Positions 52,010 to 60,017 of a DNA stretch of 64,000 nucleotides are shown one piece after another (the stretch's first letter is position 1; every line of letters starts with the position of its first letter). The notes below the pieces were generated by a model. The model did no database searches. It was not told where the DNA came from and saw nothing but the letters and a program-made list of their open reading frames with translations. The DNA comes from AC-38 sp033856025 (GTDB lineage: Bacteria > Actinomycetota > Thermoleophilia > Solirubrobacterales > Solirubrobacteraceae), in assembly GCA_033856025.1 (NCBI GenBank), contig JAWVFQ010000020.1, forward strand, positions 70,999 through 134,998. The letters run 5' to 3'. The translations under genes were made by a program, and so were the position numbers.

Positions 52010-52524
52010 TGCAAGTGGATGTTCGCCTCACCCCCACCTCCTACATCGTCCTCGGCCTGCTGAGCTGGGCCGGCGAGGCGACGCCGTACGACCTCAAGGC
52101 GCTCGTGGCACGCTCCGTCGGCGAGTTCTGGTCGCTCCAGCACGCCCAGCTCTACACCGAGCCCGAGCGCCTGGCCGAGGCCGGGTTGCTCGTCGAGAAG
52201 CGCGAGGAGGGCGGGCGCCGGCGTAAGCGCTATTCCCTCACCGACGCGGGCCGCGACGCGCTGGCGCGGTGGCTGGCCAGCCCGACCTCCGACTGGACCG
52301 AGCTGCGCGACCCCGGGCTGCTGCAGCTGTTCTTCGGCGCGGACCCGGCCGAGCTGGCCGCGGCCCAGCTGGGGACCCACCGCGCCAAGCTGGCCGAGTA
52401 CGAGGAGATCCAGCGCGCGCCCGAGCTCGGTGACCTGCGGGGCCCGCGCCTGGCCCTGGAGGCGGGCATCGCCCACGAGCGCGAGTGGATCCGCTTCTGG
52501 GAGGGCCTGGCCGGGGGTGGGTAG
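52009..52524 (+). CDS. PadR-family transcriptional regulator
   Basis: A 171-residue regulator with an N-terminal PadR winged helix (LTPTSYIVLGLLSWAGEATP, the LQHAQLYTEPERLAEAGLL recognition region and RRRKRYSLTDAGRDAL wing) and a C-terminal helical dimerisation domain. The start is TTG 52009 or GTG 52015, close to or inside the direct repeat, consistent with autoregulation. The stop TAG is part of the TAGTCT hexamer before the next gene. Confidence 0.9.
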   Translation: MQVDVRLTPTSYIVLGLLSWAGEATPYDLKALVARSVGEFWSLQHAQLYTEPERLAEAGLLVEKREEGGRRRKRYSLTDAGRDALARWLASPTSDWTELRDPGLLQLFFGADPAELAAAQLGTHRAKLAEYEEIQRAPELGDLRGPRLALEAGIAHEREWIRFWEGLAGGG

Positions 52525-52527
52525 TCT
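52522..52527 (+). promoter_or_regulatory. candidate -10 element TAGTCT of NTF2-like gene
   Basis: TAGTCT is 6 bp before GTG 52534 and overlaps the PadR stop codon, so a separate leaderless promoter is possible. Confidence 0.4.
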
Positions 52528-52533
52528 CGCCGC

Positions 52534-52992
52534 GTGAGCGAGTCCAACGTCGCCCTGGCGCGCGAGCTCCTCGCCGGGATGGCGCGGCCGGACCTGCTGG
52601 ACCTGGTGCGCCGCCTGGGCGCGGGCGACACGGAGGCGCTCGGCGAGTTCGCGCCCCTGCTGGAGCGGCTGGACCCGGACGTGATCTGGGACGTGTCGGC
52701 GGTCGAGATCCCGGACCTGGACGTCCTGCACGGCCGGGCCGGGGTGATCGACTTCTGGGTGCGCTGGCTGGCCGAGTGGGCCGACTACTCCATCGAGGCC
52801 GGCGAGTTCGAGGGCCGCGGCGACCAGGTCGTCTACGACGTCACGATCCGCGGGCGCAGCCGGCTGGCCGGCGTGCCCGCCGAGCTGCACATGTGGCAGC
52901 TGGCCGAGTTCCGGGACGGACGGCTCGTGAGCTTCCGCGGGCTGCGCACCCACGAGGAGGCCCTGGAGGCGGCGGGATGGACTACGCCCTGA
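52534..52992 (+). CDS. SnoaL/NTF2-like protein
   Basis: A 152-residue cystatin-like protein with DPDVIWDVSAVEIPDLDVLHG as the pocket entry and VYDVTIRGRSR and MWQLAEFRDGRLVSFRG as the late strands. This subgroup (SnoaL-like, often beginning MSxxNVxxAR) is expanded in soil actinobacteria, and its substrates are unknown. GTG start. The 3' end overlaps the next gene by 16 bp. Confidence 0.75.
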   Translation: MSESNVALARELLAGMARPDLLDLVRRLGAGDTEALGEFAPLLERLDPDVIWDVSAVEIPDLDVLHGRAGVIDFWVRWLAEWADYSIEAGEFEGRGDQVVYDVTIRGRSRLAGVPAELHMWQLAEFRDGRLVSFRGLRTHEEALEAAGWTTP

Positions 52993-53327
52993 CCGTCCGG
53001 GCGGGCTCCCGGGTCGAGCGCGCCCACTTCGCCGACCTCGACGCCGCCCTGGACGCGCTGGAGACCGAGGTCCGGGCGCTGGGGCAGACCGAGCGCCGCC
53101 AGACCGTGGACCTGCGCTACCGCGAGTTCGCACCGGTGGCGCAGGTGGCGGCGCGCGCCGAGCTCGCCGGTCCGCGCGGGCTGCGGGCCGGCCTGGACCT
53201 GCGCGGCGACGGGTCGGTGGAGGCGTTCACCGGCCGGCTGCGCCGCCGGGTGGTCGAGGCCCGCGACGGCGAGACGCCGTACGAGGCGCTGCGCCGGGTG
53301 CTCTACAGCACCAGGGCCGGGCCGTAG
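52977..53327 (+). CDS. small conserved-looking protein of unknown function
   Basis: A 116-residue protein starting MDYALTVRAGSRVERAHF. It is a mix of helix (LDAALDALETEVRALG) and strands (VDLRYREFAP, RAGLDLRGDGSVEAFTG). The start overlaps the NTF2-like gene, and the 3' end overlaps the convergent metallopeptidase-like gene by 25 bp. No family is recognised. The codon pattern (GC-rich third positions) supports coding. Confidence 0.6.
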   Translation: MDYALTVRAGSRVERAHFADLDAALDALETEVRALGQTERRQTVDLRYREFAPVAQVAARAELAGPRGLRAGLDLRGDGSVEAFTGRLRRRVVEARDGETPYEALRRVLYSTRAGP

Positions 53328-53995
53328 CGGCGCAGCCAGCGCTGGTGGGCGCGGTGGTCGGGGCAGCGGCGGTCCAGCAGGCCCCAGAAGCGCGCGGAAT
53401 GGTCGGGCACGTCGAGGTGGCAGACCTCGTGCCAGACGACCGCTTCCAGGACCGCCTCGGGGGCCAGCAGCAGTCGCCAGTTGAAGCTCATCGCCCCCGA
53501 GCTCGCGCAGCTCGCCCAGCGCGTGCGCTGGCCCCGGATCGAGAGGGTCGTCCACTCGGTGCCCGCGGCGGCGCACGCCCGGTCCAGTCGCGGAGCGATC
53601 TCCGCCCGCGCGGTCCGGCGAAACCAGCGCTCGGCCGCTACCCGCCAGTCGGGAGACGCGACCACCGGCGAAGGGTCCCGCGTGGGGGAGCCGCCCGGCA
53701 CCAGGAGATCGTTTCCCCGCCGGTGCGCCCGCTCGCGTCCGGGCTCGGGAACCACGCGCAGCTCGCCGTCCAGGAAGGGCACGTGGCCGTCGCGGCGGTT
53801 GAGCTCGGCGCGGGCGCGGTCTATCTCGGCCAGGCGGCGCGCCACCCAGGGCCCGAGCTCGCGCATGGCCTCGCGGGCGTCGCGCGCGGTGGCCCGGCGC
53901 GGGAGGACCACCTCCACCCCGTCCGTGGCGTCCACGCTGACCCGCACGCGGCGGGCGCGGTCGGAGCGGCGGATCCGGTAGGGCACCTCGGCCAT
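53303..53995 (-). CDS. YgjP-like zinc metallopeptidase (DUF45)
   Basis: A 230-residue protein with HEVCH (His189 and His193) followed by LDVPDHSARFW, the zinc site of the YgjP/WSS1-like family. It also has the RGQRTRWASCASSGAMSFNW family block. It probably cleaves proteins in a housekeeping role, but the substrates are unknown. A minus-strand TAGCCT hexamer is 9 bp before its ATG and overlaps the divergent TAGTCT of the next gene. Confidence 0.9.
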   Translation of the reverse strand: MAEVPYRIRRSDRARRVRVSVDATDGVEVVLPRRATARDAREAMRELGPWVARRLAEIDRARAELNRRDGHVPFLDGELRVVPEPGRERAHRRGNDLLVPGGSPTRDPSPVVASPDWRVAAERWFRRTARAEIAPRLDRACAAAGTEWTTLSIRGQRTRWASCASSGAMSFNWRLLLAPEAVLEAVVWHEVCHLDVPDHSARFWGLLDRRCPDHRAHQRWLRRYGPALVL

Positions 53996-54004
53996 GGGAG
54001 GGCG

Positions 54005-54014
54005 AGGCTAGTCT
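54005..54014. promoter_or_regulatory. overlapping divergent -10 candidates
   Basis: Minus-strand TAGCCT (54010-54005) and plus-strand TAGTCT (54009-54014) share two bases and lie 9 bp from ATG 53995 and ATG 54024 respectively, so both genes may be transcribed leaderlessly from a shared site. Confidence 0.4.
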
Positions 54015-54023
54015 GCGGCCACG

Positions 54024-54305
54024 ATGGACCGCTGGCAGGTCAAGCTCCCGCCGGGCGTCGGGCCTCCCTTCGAGGTCTACGTCAACGGCGTGCCCCAGCG
54101 CGAGGGCGCGGACTACGAGCGCGGCGACGGGGTGCTGCTGTTCGACCGTCCCATGGCCAAGGAGGGCCGCCTCGGCCTGTGGCGCTGGTTCCTCGGGGCC
54201 TGGGGCATCGGGACCTACCGGCGAAACGACGTGGTGGACGTCCGCTACGAGTCCCGCGGGCGGCCGATGGTCGCCCACGCTCTGGAGATCGAGCCTCCGA
54301 GCTAG
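54024..54305 (+). CDS. small protein of unknown function
   Basis: A 93-residue beta-rich protein: WQVKLPPGVGPPFEVYVNG, GDGVLLFDRPMAKEG, and a Trp-rich LWRWFLGAWGIGTYRRND segment. The hydrophobic centre could be a membrane-binding stretch. No family is recognised. Its stop shares the CTAG at 54302-54305 with metF. Confidence 0.6.
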   Translation: MDRWQVKLPPGVGPPFEVYVNGVPQREGADYERGDGVLLFDRPMAKEGRLGLWRWFLGAWGIGTYRRNDVVDVRYESRGRPMVAHALEIEPPS

Positions 54306-55207
54306 AGCGCCGCGGGCGCCTCGCCCCGCACCCAGGGACGGTGCAGGCGCAGCGCGGAGAGGATCGCCCGCGTGGCCGGCGAGCGGTTCAGCGTGTAGAA
54401 GTGGATCCCGGGCGCGCCGCCGCGCAGCAGGTCGGCGCACTGCTCGGTCGCGTAGGCCACGCCGAACTGGAGCACGGCCTCGGGGTCGTCGGCCCGGCGA
54501 TCCAGCTCGGCGCGCAGGCCCTCGGGCAGGGACGCGCCGCACATGCCCGTGATCGTGGCGGTCTGCTTGACGTTGGTGATGGGCATGATCCCGGCCACGA
54601 TCGGGACCTCGATGCCCGCGGCCCGCGCCTCGCGCACGAAGTCGAAGTAGAAGTCGTTGTCGAAGAACATCTGCGTGATGAGGAACCGCGCGCCCGCGTC
54701 GACCTTCTCCTTGAGGAAGCGCAGGTCGGAGGCGAGGTCGGTGGCCTCCGGATGGACCTCGGGGAAGCACGCCGCGCCGACGGCGTAGCCGTAGTCGGCG
54801 GCGATCATCCGGGCCAGCTCGGTGGAGTACTCCAGCCCGTCTGGGTGAGGCTCCCACTCGGTCTGGCCGCGCGGCGGGTCGCCGCGCAGGGCCAGGACGT
54901 TCTCGATCCCCGCCTTCCCCACCTCGTCGAGGATCTCGCGCAGGCGCTCCACGGGCTCGCCGACGCAGGACAGGTGGGCCATGGCCTCGATCCCCAGCTC
55001 CTGCTTGATCCACTTGGTGATCTCGATCGTGCGCGCCCGCGTCGTCCCGCCCGCGCCGTAGGTGACCGAGACGAAGTCGGGCCCCAGCGGGCCGAGCGTC
55101 GCGAGCGTCTCGCGCAGCGTGACCTCGCCCTCCGGCGTCTTGGGCGGGAAGAACTCGAAGGAGAAGACCGGCTCGCGCGCCGCCTCGAGGATCTCGTCGA
55201 TCCGCAT
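54302..55207 (-). CDS. metF: methylenetetrahydrofolate reductase
   Basis: A 301-residue TIM-barrel flavoprotein of MetF length. The N-terminal SFEFFPPKT, DFVSVTYGAGG, LRGDPPRG and the ITQMFFDNDFYFDF block are characteristic. It reduces 5,10-methylene-THF to 5-methyl-THF for methionine synthesis. It is not in an operon with other methionine genes here. A minus-strand TAGACT hexamer lies 6 bp before its ATG. Confidence 0.95.
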   Translation of the reverse strand: MRIDEILEAAREPVFSFEFFPPKTPEGEVTLRETLATLGPLGPDFVSVTYGAGGTTRARTIEITKWIKQELGIEAMAHLSCVGEPVERLREILDEVGKAGIENVLALRGDPPRGQTEWEPHPDGLEYSTELARMIAADYGYAVGAACFPEVHPEATDLASDLRFLKEKVDAGARFLITQMFFDNDFYFDFVREARAAGIEVPIVAGIMPITNVKQTATITGMCGASLPEGLRAELDRRADDPEAVLQFGVAYATEQCADLLRGGAPGIHFYTLNRSPATRAILSALRLHRPWVRGEAPAAL

Positions 55208-55213
55208 CGGACC

Positions 55214-55219
55214 AGTCTA
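55214..55219 (-). promoter_or_regulatory. candidate -10 element TAGACT of metF
   Basis: TAGACT on the minus strand is 6 bp from ATG 55207 with no ribosome binding site, consistent with a leaderless metF mRNA. Confidence 0.45.
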
Positions 55220-55972
55220 GGGCGAGGGCGGTCCGGGGCGCCGGCGCTCCCACATGTCGATCGGGCCCATCTCGCGGTACCCGAGCCGCGCGTAGACCGG
55301 GCGGCCCATCGGCGTCGCCTGCAGCGACGTGGTCTCGCACCCGCGCGCGCGGCCGTCGATCAGCGCCTGGCGCAGCAGCCCGGTGGCCAGGCCGCGGCCC
55401 CGCGCCGCCTCGCGCGTGCCCACGTTCCAGATCGCGCAGTCCCCGGCGTGGTCCCACGCCGCGACGCAGGCCACCGGCTCGCCGTCGACGCGCGCCACGT
55501 AGACGTGCTCCATCCAGGCCAGGACCTTGGCCACGGGGTCGCGCGGCCAGTGGAAGGCCTCCTCGAGGATGTCCGCCATCGCCGGGACCAGGTGCGACCC
55601 GTGCTCCCAGTCCAGCCCCGCGGCGCCCCGGCCGAGGTCGATCTCGGCCAGGGGAGCCGCCATCGCCTCGGGCGCCGCATCGTGGACGTGCCCGGCGCGC
55701 TCGAGCGTCTCCCTCAGCTCGGCGTCGCGGCGGGGCACCCACACCGTCCAGGCGACGATGCCCGCGTCGGCGTAGATCCGCGTGAGCTCGGCGAGCGCGT
55801 CGCGCAACGCCGCCTCGTCGCGGTAGACGACGCCGTTGAACACCGAGCGGTCCGGGATGGAGGGGGTGAGCACGGCCACCAGGCCGTCGCGGCGGACGGC
55901 CCGCTCGGCGAAGTTCGGGAAGAACGCGTCCATCGAGTCGAGCATCCGCTCGTAGAGCTCGTCGTCGGTCAC
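55217..55972 (-). CDS. GNAT-family N-acetyltransferase
   Basis: A 251-residue protein. The C-terminal GNAT domain has strand VACVAAWDHAG and the acetyl-CoA loop AARGRGLATGLL. A final GRPVYARLGYREMG segment is typical. The N-terminal 110 residues may be a divergent second GNAT-like half. The start GTG 55972 overlaps the stop of the MBL gene upstream (GTGA). The substrate is unknown. Confidence 0.83.
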   Translation of the reverse strand: MTDDELYERMLDSMDAFFPNFAERAVRRDGLVAVLTPSIPDRSVFNGVVYRDEAALRDALAELTRIYADAGIVAWTVWVPRRDAELRETLERAGHVHDAAPEAMAAPLAEIDLGRGAAGLDWEHGSHLVPAMADILEEAFHWPRDPVAKVLAWMEHVYVARVDGEPVACVAAWDHAGDCAIWNVGTREAARGRGLATGLLRQALIDGRARGCETTSLQATPMGRPVYARLGYREMGPIDMWERRRPGPPSP

Positions 55973-56967
55973 GCGGCCACCCAGCGCTCGGGTTCGCCCT
56001 CGATCCGCCGTGCCCTCCCCGCGCGCTCGAGGTGCACGAGGTAGCAGAGCGTCTCGGACAGCCACCACGAGGCCGTCATCGCGTTCAGCGGCTCGCCGTA
56101 GACGTCGGGGACGATCTCCACCACCGTGCGCGGCTCGCCCGACGCGATCGCCGCCGCCACCTTGTCCACGCGCTCGCGCACCAGCGCCTGGTTGGCCCGG
56201 ACGTGGCCGCGCACGTCGGTGAACGGCTTTCCGTGACCCGACAGGCACAGGCGGGCGTCCAGCGCGTCCACCTTCTCCAGCGAGGCCAGGAACTCGCCCG
56301 CGGGGTCCGGAGTCCATCCGTAGTCGTAGTAGAGCGAGACCCGCCCCAGCAGGTGGTCGCCGGAGATGAGCAGCCGGCGCTCGGGCTGGAACAGGCAGAC
56401 GTGCGAGGGGGCATGGCCCGGCGTCTCGTAGACCTGCCACGGGCCCAGGTCGGTGTCGATCGTCACGCCCTCGACCAGGTCGTGGTCGGGCGTGACGATC
56501 GCGGCCACGCCGAACCCCTGGCCCTTGCGCGCCTCGGCGTACTGGCGCAGCGGCTCCTCGGGCACGCCGGACTGGCGCGCCACCTCGATGCGACGCTCCC
56601 AGGCCGCCTCGGGATCCTGCGCCGAGCGGGTCATGTGCTCGTGGTTGGGGTGCATCCACAGCTGCGCCCCGGACCGCTCCATGATCGGCGCGGCCTGGCC
56701 GTAGTGGTCGGAGTGCGCGTGCGTGCACGCCAGCAGCCGCACGTGGTCCACCTTCAGCCGCACCTGGTCCATGGCCAGCTCCAGATGCGCGAAGGACCCG
56801 GGCTCGTGCATCCCGGTGTCCACGAGGACGATGCCGTCGCCGGCCGCCAGCGCCCAGGCGTTGCAATGGGGCACGCCGGGCCAGGGCAGGGGAAGGCGCA
56901 GGCGCCACACGCCCGGCACCACGCGCTCACCGCGTCCCATCTCGCGCTTGCGCGCGCCCTCGGCCAT
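55969..56967 (-). CDS. metallo-beta-lactamase-fold hydrolase
   Basis: A 332-residue MBL protein with THAHSDHYGQ (zinc motif, about residue 85), ETPGHAPSH, ISGDHLLG and LSGHGKPFTD, giving a full set of metal ligands. A C-terminal helical region of about 80 residues (ASWWLSETLCYLVHLERAG) resembles the helical cap of glyoxalase-II- or LACTB2-like enzymes. I used ATG 56967; an upstream frame extension looks non-coding. It is divergent from the NTF2-MBL fusion gene by 25 bp. Confidence 0.87.
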   Translation of the reverse strand: MAEGARKREMGRGERVVPGVWRLRLPLPWPGVPHCNAWALAAGDGIVLVDTGMHEPGSFAHLELAMDQVRLKVDHVRLLACTHAHSDHYGQAAPIMERSGAQLWMHPNHEHMTRSAQDPEAAWERRIEVARQSGVPEEPLRQYAEARKGQGFGVAAIVTPDHDLVEGVTIDTDLGPWQVYETPGHAPSHVCLFQPERRLLISGDHLLGRVSLYYDYGWTPDPAGEFLASLEKVDALDARLCLSGHGKPFTDVRGHVRANQALVRERVDKVAAAIASGEPRTVVEIVPDVYGEPLNAMTASWWLSETLCYLVHLERAGRARRIEGEPERWVAA

Positions 56968-56979
56968 GGCGCGGCACGA

Positions 56980-56985
56980 TAGCCT
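56980..56985 (+). promoter_or_regulatory. candidate -10 element TAGCCT of NTF2-MBL gene
   Basis: TAGCCT is 7 bp before ATG 56993. A TATCGT hexamer on the minus strand (56982-56977) overlaps it and lies 9 bp from the divergent ATG 56967. Confidence 0.45.
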
Positions 56986-56992
56986 CGCGCCG

Positions 56993-58201
56993 ATGGCCCG
57001 CGCCGAGACGGAAGAGACCACCGAGGCCGCGCGTGTCGGGCGCGCCTACTTCGAGGCGCACGGGCGCCGGGACCTCGACACCGTGGCCGAGCTGTGGGAG
57101 CCGGGCGGCATCGGGCGCGTGGTGGGCCTGGCCGACCTCGTGGCGCCGCAGGGCATCCGGGAGTTCTTCGGCGAGATCCACGCGGCGATGCCCGACTTCA
57201 CGCTGCGCATCCTGGACATGACCGCCCAGGACGACCGCTGCGCCGTGCGCTGGCGCGCGACCGGGACGTTCGCCGGCCCCGGCCATTTCCAGGGGCTGGC
57301 GCCGACCGGCGCCCGCATCGAGATCGAGGGCTGCGACGTCGTCGTCGTGCGCGACGGAAAGGTGCAGCACCTCGACGCCTATCTCGACGGCGCGGACATG
57401 GCGCGCCAGCTCGGCGCGCTGCCGCCGCAGGACTCGCCGGCCGAGCAGCGCATGACGCGGCTGCTGAACGCCCGCACGCGCCTGGCGTCGCGCATGTGCG
57501 AGGACCCGCGCGAGGTGGCGGACGGCGTGTGGCTGGTGCGCGGCGGCCTGCCCGCCCGCGGCTTCAACACGTACTTCTTCCGCGACGGCGAGGGCGTGGC
57601 GCTCTACGACACCGGCATCCGGCAGATGGGCCCCGGCCTCGCCGCCGCCGGCGCGTCGCTGGGCGGGCTGACGCGGATCGTCCTGGGCCACGGCCACAAG
57701 GACCACCGCGGCGGCGCGCCCGCGCTGCGCGGCGTGCCGGTCCTGTGCCACCCCGACGAGCGCGACGACGTGGAGGGCGACGGCGGCGCGCACTACACCC
57801 ACCCCGAGCGCCTGCCGATCCCCTCGCGCTGGGTCTATGCCCGGATGCTGCCGACGTGGGACGGCGGCCCGGTGCACGTCGCCGGCACGCTGTCCGAGGG
57901 CGACGAGATCGCCGGCTTCGAGGTCGTCCACCTCCCCGGCCACGCCCCGGGCCTGATCGGGCTGTGGCGCGCGTCGGACCGCCTGGCGATCGCCGGCGAC
58001 TGCTTCTACATGTACGACCCGCCGAAGCTGCGTCCGAGTGCGACGCCCATCGTGCCCCCCGGCCCGTTCAGCCTCGACGTCGAGCAGGCGCGCGCCAGCA
58101 TGCGCAAGCTCGCGGCGCTGGAGCCCGAGACGGCCCTTCCCGGGCACGGGGCGGCGCTGCGCGGCGACGTGCGCGGGCAGCTCGAGCGCGCCGCCGGCTG
58201 A
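56993..58201 (+). CDS. NTF2-like/SnoaL domain fused to metallo-beta-lactamase domain
   Basis: A 402-residue fusion. Residues about 1-140 are a SnoaL-like domain (VGRAYFEAHGRRDLDTVAEL; HAAMPDFTLRILDMTAQDDR; the polyketide-cyclase-like GTFAGPGHFQGLAPTG). Residues about 170-400 are an MBL fold with LGHGHKDHRGGAP, LPGHAPG, AIAGDCF and ALPGHGAAL. Both halves look intact. It may bind and hydrolyse a lactone or thioester-like small molecule (inference). It ends 8 bp before the pyruvate kinase gene. Confidence 0.85.
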   Translation: MARAETEETTEAARVGRAYFEAHGRRDLDTVAELWEPGGIGRVVGLADLVAPQGIREFFGEIHAAMPDFTLRILDMTAQDDRCAVRWRATGTFAGPGHFQGLAPTGARIEIEGCDVVVVRDGKVQHLDAYLDGADMARQLGALPPQDSPAEQRMTRLLNARTRLASRMCEDPREVADGVWLVRGGLPARGFNTYFFRDGEGVALYDTGIRQMGPGLAAAGASLGGLTRIVLGHGHKDHRGGAPALRGVPVLCHPDERDDVEGDGGAHYTHPERLPIPSRWVYARMLPTWDGGPVHVAGTLSEGDEIAGFEVVHLPGHAPGLIGLWRASDRLAIAGDCFYMYDPPKLRPSATPIVPPGPFSLDVEQARASMRKLAALEPETALPGHGAALRGDVRGQLERAAG

Positions 58202-58209
58202 CCGCACCC

Positions 58210-59625
58210 ATGCGACGCACGAAGATCGTCGCCACCATCGGGCCCGCGTGCGACGACCACGAGACGCTGGTGCGCATGGTCGACGCGGGGATGGACGTGG
58301 CGCGCCTGAACTTCTCCCACGGCACGCCGGAGGAGAAGGCCGAGACCGCGGCCCGGCTGCGCACCGCGGCCGACCGCGCGGGGCGCCCGGTGGCCGTGCT
58401 CCAGGACCTCCCGGGCCCCAAGATGCGCATCGGGCCGCTGCGCGACGGCGTGGCCGAGCTCAAGCCGGGCGACCGCGTCACCTTCCTGTGCGGGACCGAG
58501 GAGACCGGCGACGCGCGGCGGATGACGGTGGGCTGGGCCGGGCTGGCCGAAGCCGTGGCGCCGGGCGACGTCTTCTACCTGGCCGACGGCACCGTGCGCC
58601 TGCGGGTGGAGGACGTGCGCGCCGACGCGTGCGACATCACGGCGCTCGTCGAGCTGGGCGGCGCCGTCTCCTCGCGCCAGGGGCTCAACGTGCCCGGCGA
58701 GCTGGCCTCCCTGCCGTCGGTGCAGGAGGAGGACCTCGAGCTCCTGCGCTTCGGCGAGGCGATGGGCGTGGACATGGTCGCGCTGTCGTTCGTGCGCCGC
58801 GCCGAGGACATCGAGGCGGTGCGCGAGCACACGCGCCTGCCGCTGATCGCCAAGATCGAGAAGCCCCAGGCGGTGGAGAACGCCGAGTCGATCGTCCACG
58901 CCGCCGACTGCGTGATGGTGGCCCGCGGCGACCTGGGCATCGAGCTGCGCATCGAGGAGGTGCCGCTCGTGCAGAAGCGCGTGATCGCGCTGGCGGGCGC
59001 GCTGGCGCGCCCGGTGATCACCGCCACCCAGATGCTCGACTCGATGGTCACGTCGTCGCGACCCACGCGCGCCGAGGTGACGGACGTGGCCAACGCGATC
59101 CTCGACGGGACCGACGCGCTCATGCTCTCCCAGGAGACCGCCGTGGGCGCGTATCCCGTCGAGACGGTGGCGATGATGGACTCGATCGCCCGCGTCACCG
59201 AGTCGGCGCTGCCCTACGAGGAGTGGAACGAGAGCCGCGTGCGCCGCCTGGAGCGCCGCGACCAGGACCCGGCCTACACGATCGCCTACAACGCCTGCGC
59301 CGCCGCGCGGCAGCTGGAGCTCAGCGCGCTCGTCGTCCCCACCCTCTCCGGCCGGTCGGCGCGGATCATCTCCGCCCACCGCCCGCAGGTGCCCATCTAC
59401 GCGCTGTCGCCGGGCCGGGAGACCGTGCGCCGCTGCACGCTCATGTGGGGCGTCCAGGCGGAGCGCATGCGCCGCCACGAGGTGACCGAGGAGCTCATCG
59501 CCGACGCCGCGCGCCGCGTCGTCGAGCTGGGCTGGGTGGAGCCCGGCCAGCGGGTGGGGATCACCGCCGGGCTGCCCAGCGGACGCCCCGGCACGACCAG
59601 CCTGTTCCAGGTCCAGCGGGTCTAG
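58210..59625 (+). CDS. pyk: pyruvate kinase
   Basis: A 471-residue enzyme of standard length. N-terminal RTKIVATIGPA, LNFSHGT, the barrel lysine segment LIAKIEKPQAV, VARGDLGIE, TATQMLDSM and the C-terminal allosteric-domain region (VPTLSGRSARIISAHRP) are present. One family position differs: the usual LSGETA reads LSQETA. It makes pyruvate and ATP from phosphoenolpyruvate. It may be co-transcribed with the upstream fusion gene. Confidence 0.95.
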   Translation: MRRTKIVATIGPACDDHETLVRMVDAGMDVARLNFSHGTPEEKAETAARLRTAADRAGRPVAVLQDLPGPKMRIGPLRDGVAELKPGDRVTFLCGTEETGDARRMTVGWAGLAEAVAPGDVFYLADGTVRLRVEDVRADACDITALVELGGAVSSRQGLNVPGELASLPSVQEEDLELLRFGEAMGVDMVALSFVRRAEDIEAVREHTRLPLIAKIEKPQAVENAESIVHAADCVMVARGDLGIELRIEEVPLVQKRVIALAGALARPVITATQMLDSMVTSSRPTRAEVTDVANAILDGTDALMLSQETAVGAYPVETVAMMDSIARVTESALPYEEWNESRVRRLERRDQDPAYTIAYNACAAARQLELSALVVPTLSGRSARIISAHRPQVPIYALSPGRETVRRCTLMWGVQAERMRRHEVTEELIADAARRVVELGWVEPGQRVGITAGLPSGRPGTTSLFQVQRV

Positions 59626-59627
59626 CG

Positions 59628-60017
59628 ATGTCTCGGGAGAACGTGGAGGTGGTGCGCCGCATGTACGAGGCGTTCCACGGTGGCGACGCCCAGGGCGCCC
59701 TGGCGTTCTTCGACGCGGACGTCGTCGCCGACGCGTCGCGCCGGATCGACGGCGCGACCGGACGCGGTCCCCAGGAGCTGGCGACGATCATCGCGCAGTG
59801 GGTCCAGACCTTCGAGGAGTGGCGGGAGGAGATCGAGGAGATGCGCGACCACAGCGACCGCGTGCTCGTGGTCGCCACGCAGGCGGGTCGCGGGAAGGCC
59901 AGCGGCGTCGAGGTCGAGACGCGCTACACGGTCGTCTACGAGGTCCGGGGCGACAAGATCACGCGGATGACCCTGTACGGCGAACCCGCGGAGGCCGTCG
60001 AGGCCGAGGGGCTCTAG
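59628..60017 (+). CDS. SnoaL/NTF2-like protein
   Basis: A 129-residue cystatin-like protein with MSRENVEVVRRMYEAFHGGD at its start, the EEWREEIEEMRDHSDRVLVV core and TRYTVVYEVRGDKITRM strands. It follows pyruvate kinase by 2 bp. The function is unknown. Its TAG is shared in the CTAG at 60014-60017 with the convergent kinase gene. Confidence 0.78.
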   Translation: MSRENVEVVRRMYEAFHGGDAQGALAFFDADVVADASRRIDGATGRGPQELATIIAQWVQTFEEWREEIEEMRDHSDRVLVVATQAGRGKASGVEVETRYTVVYEVRGDKITRMTLYGEPAEAVEAEGL

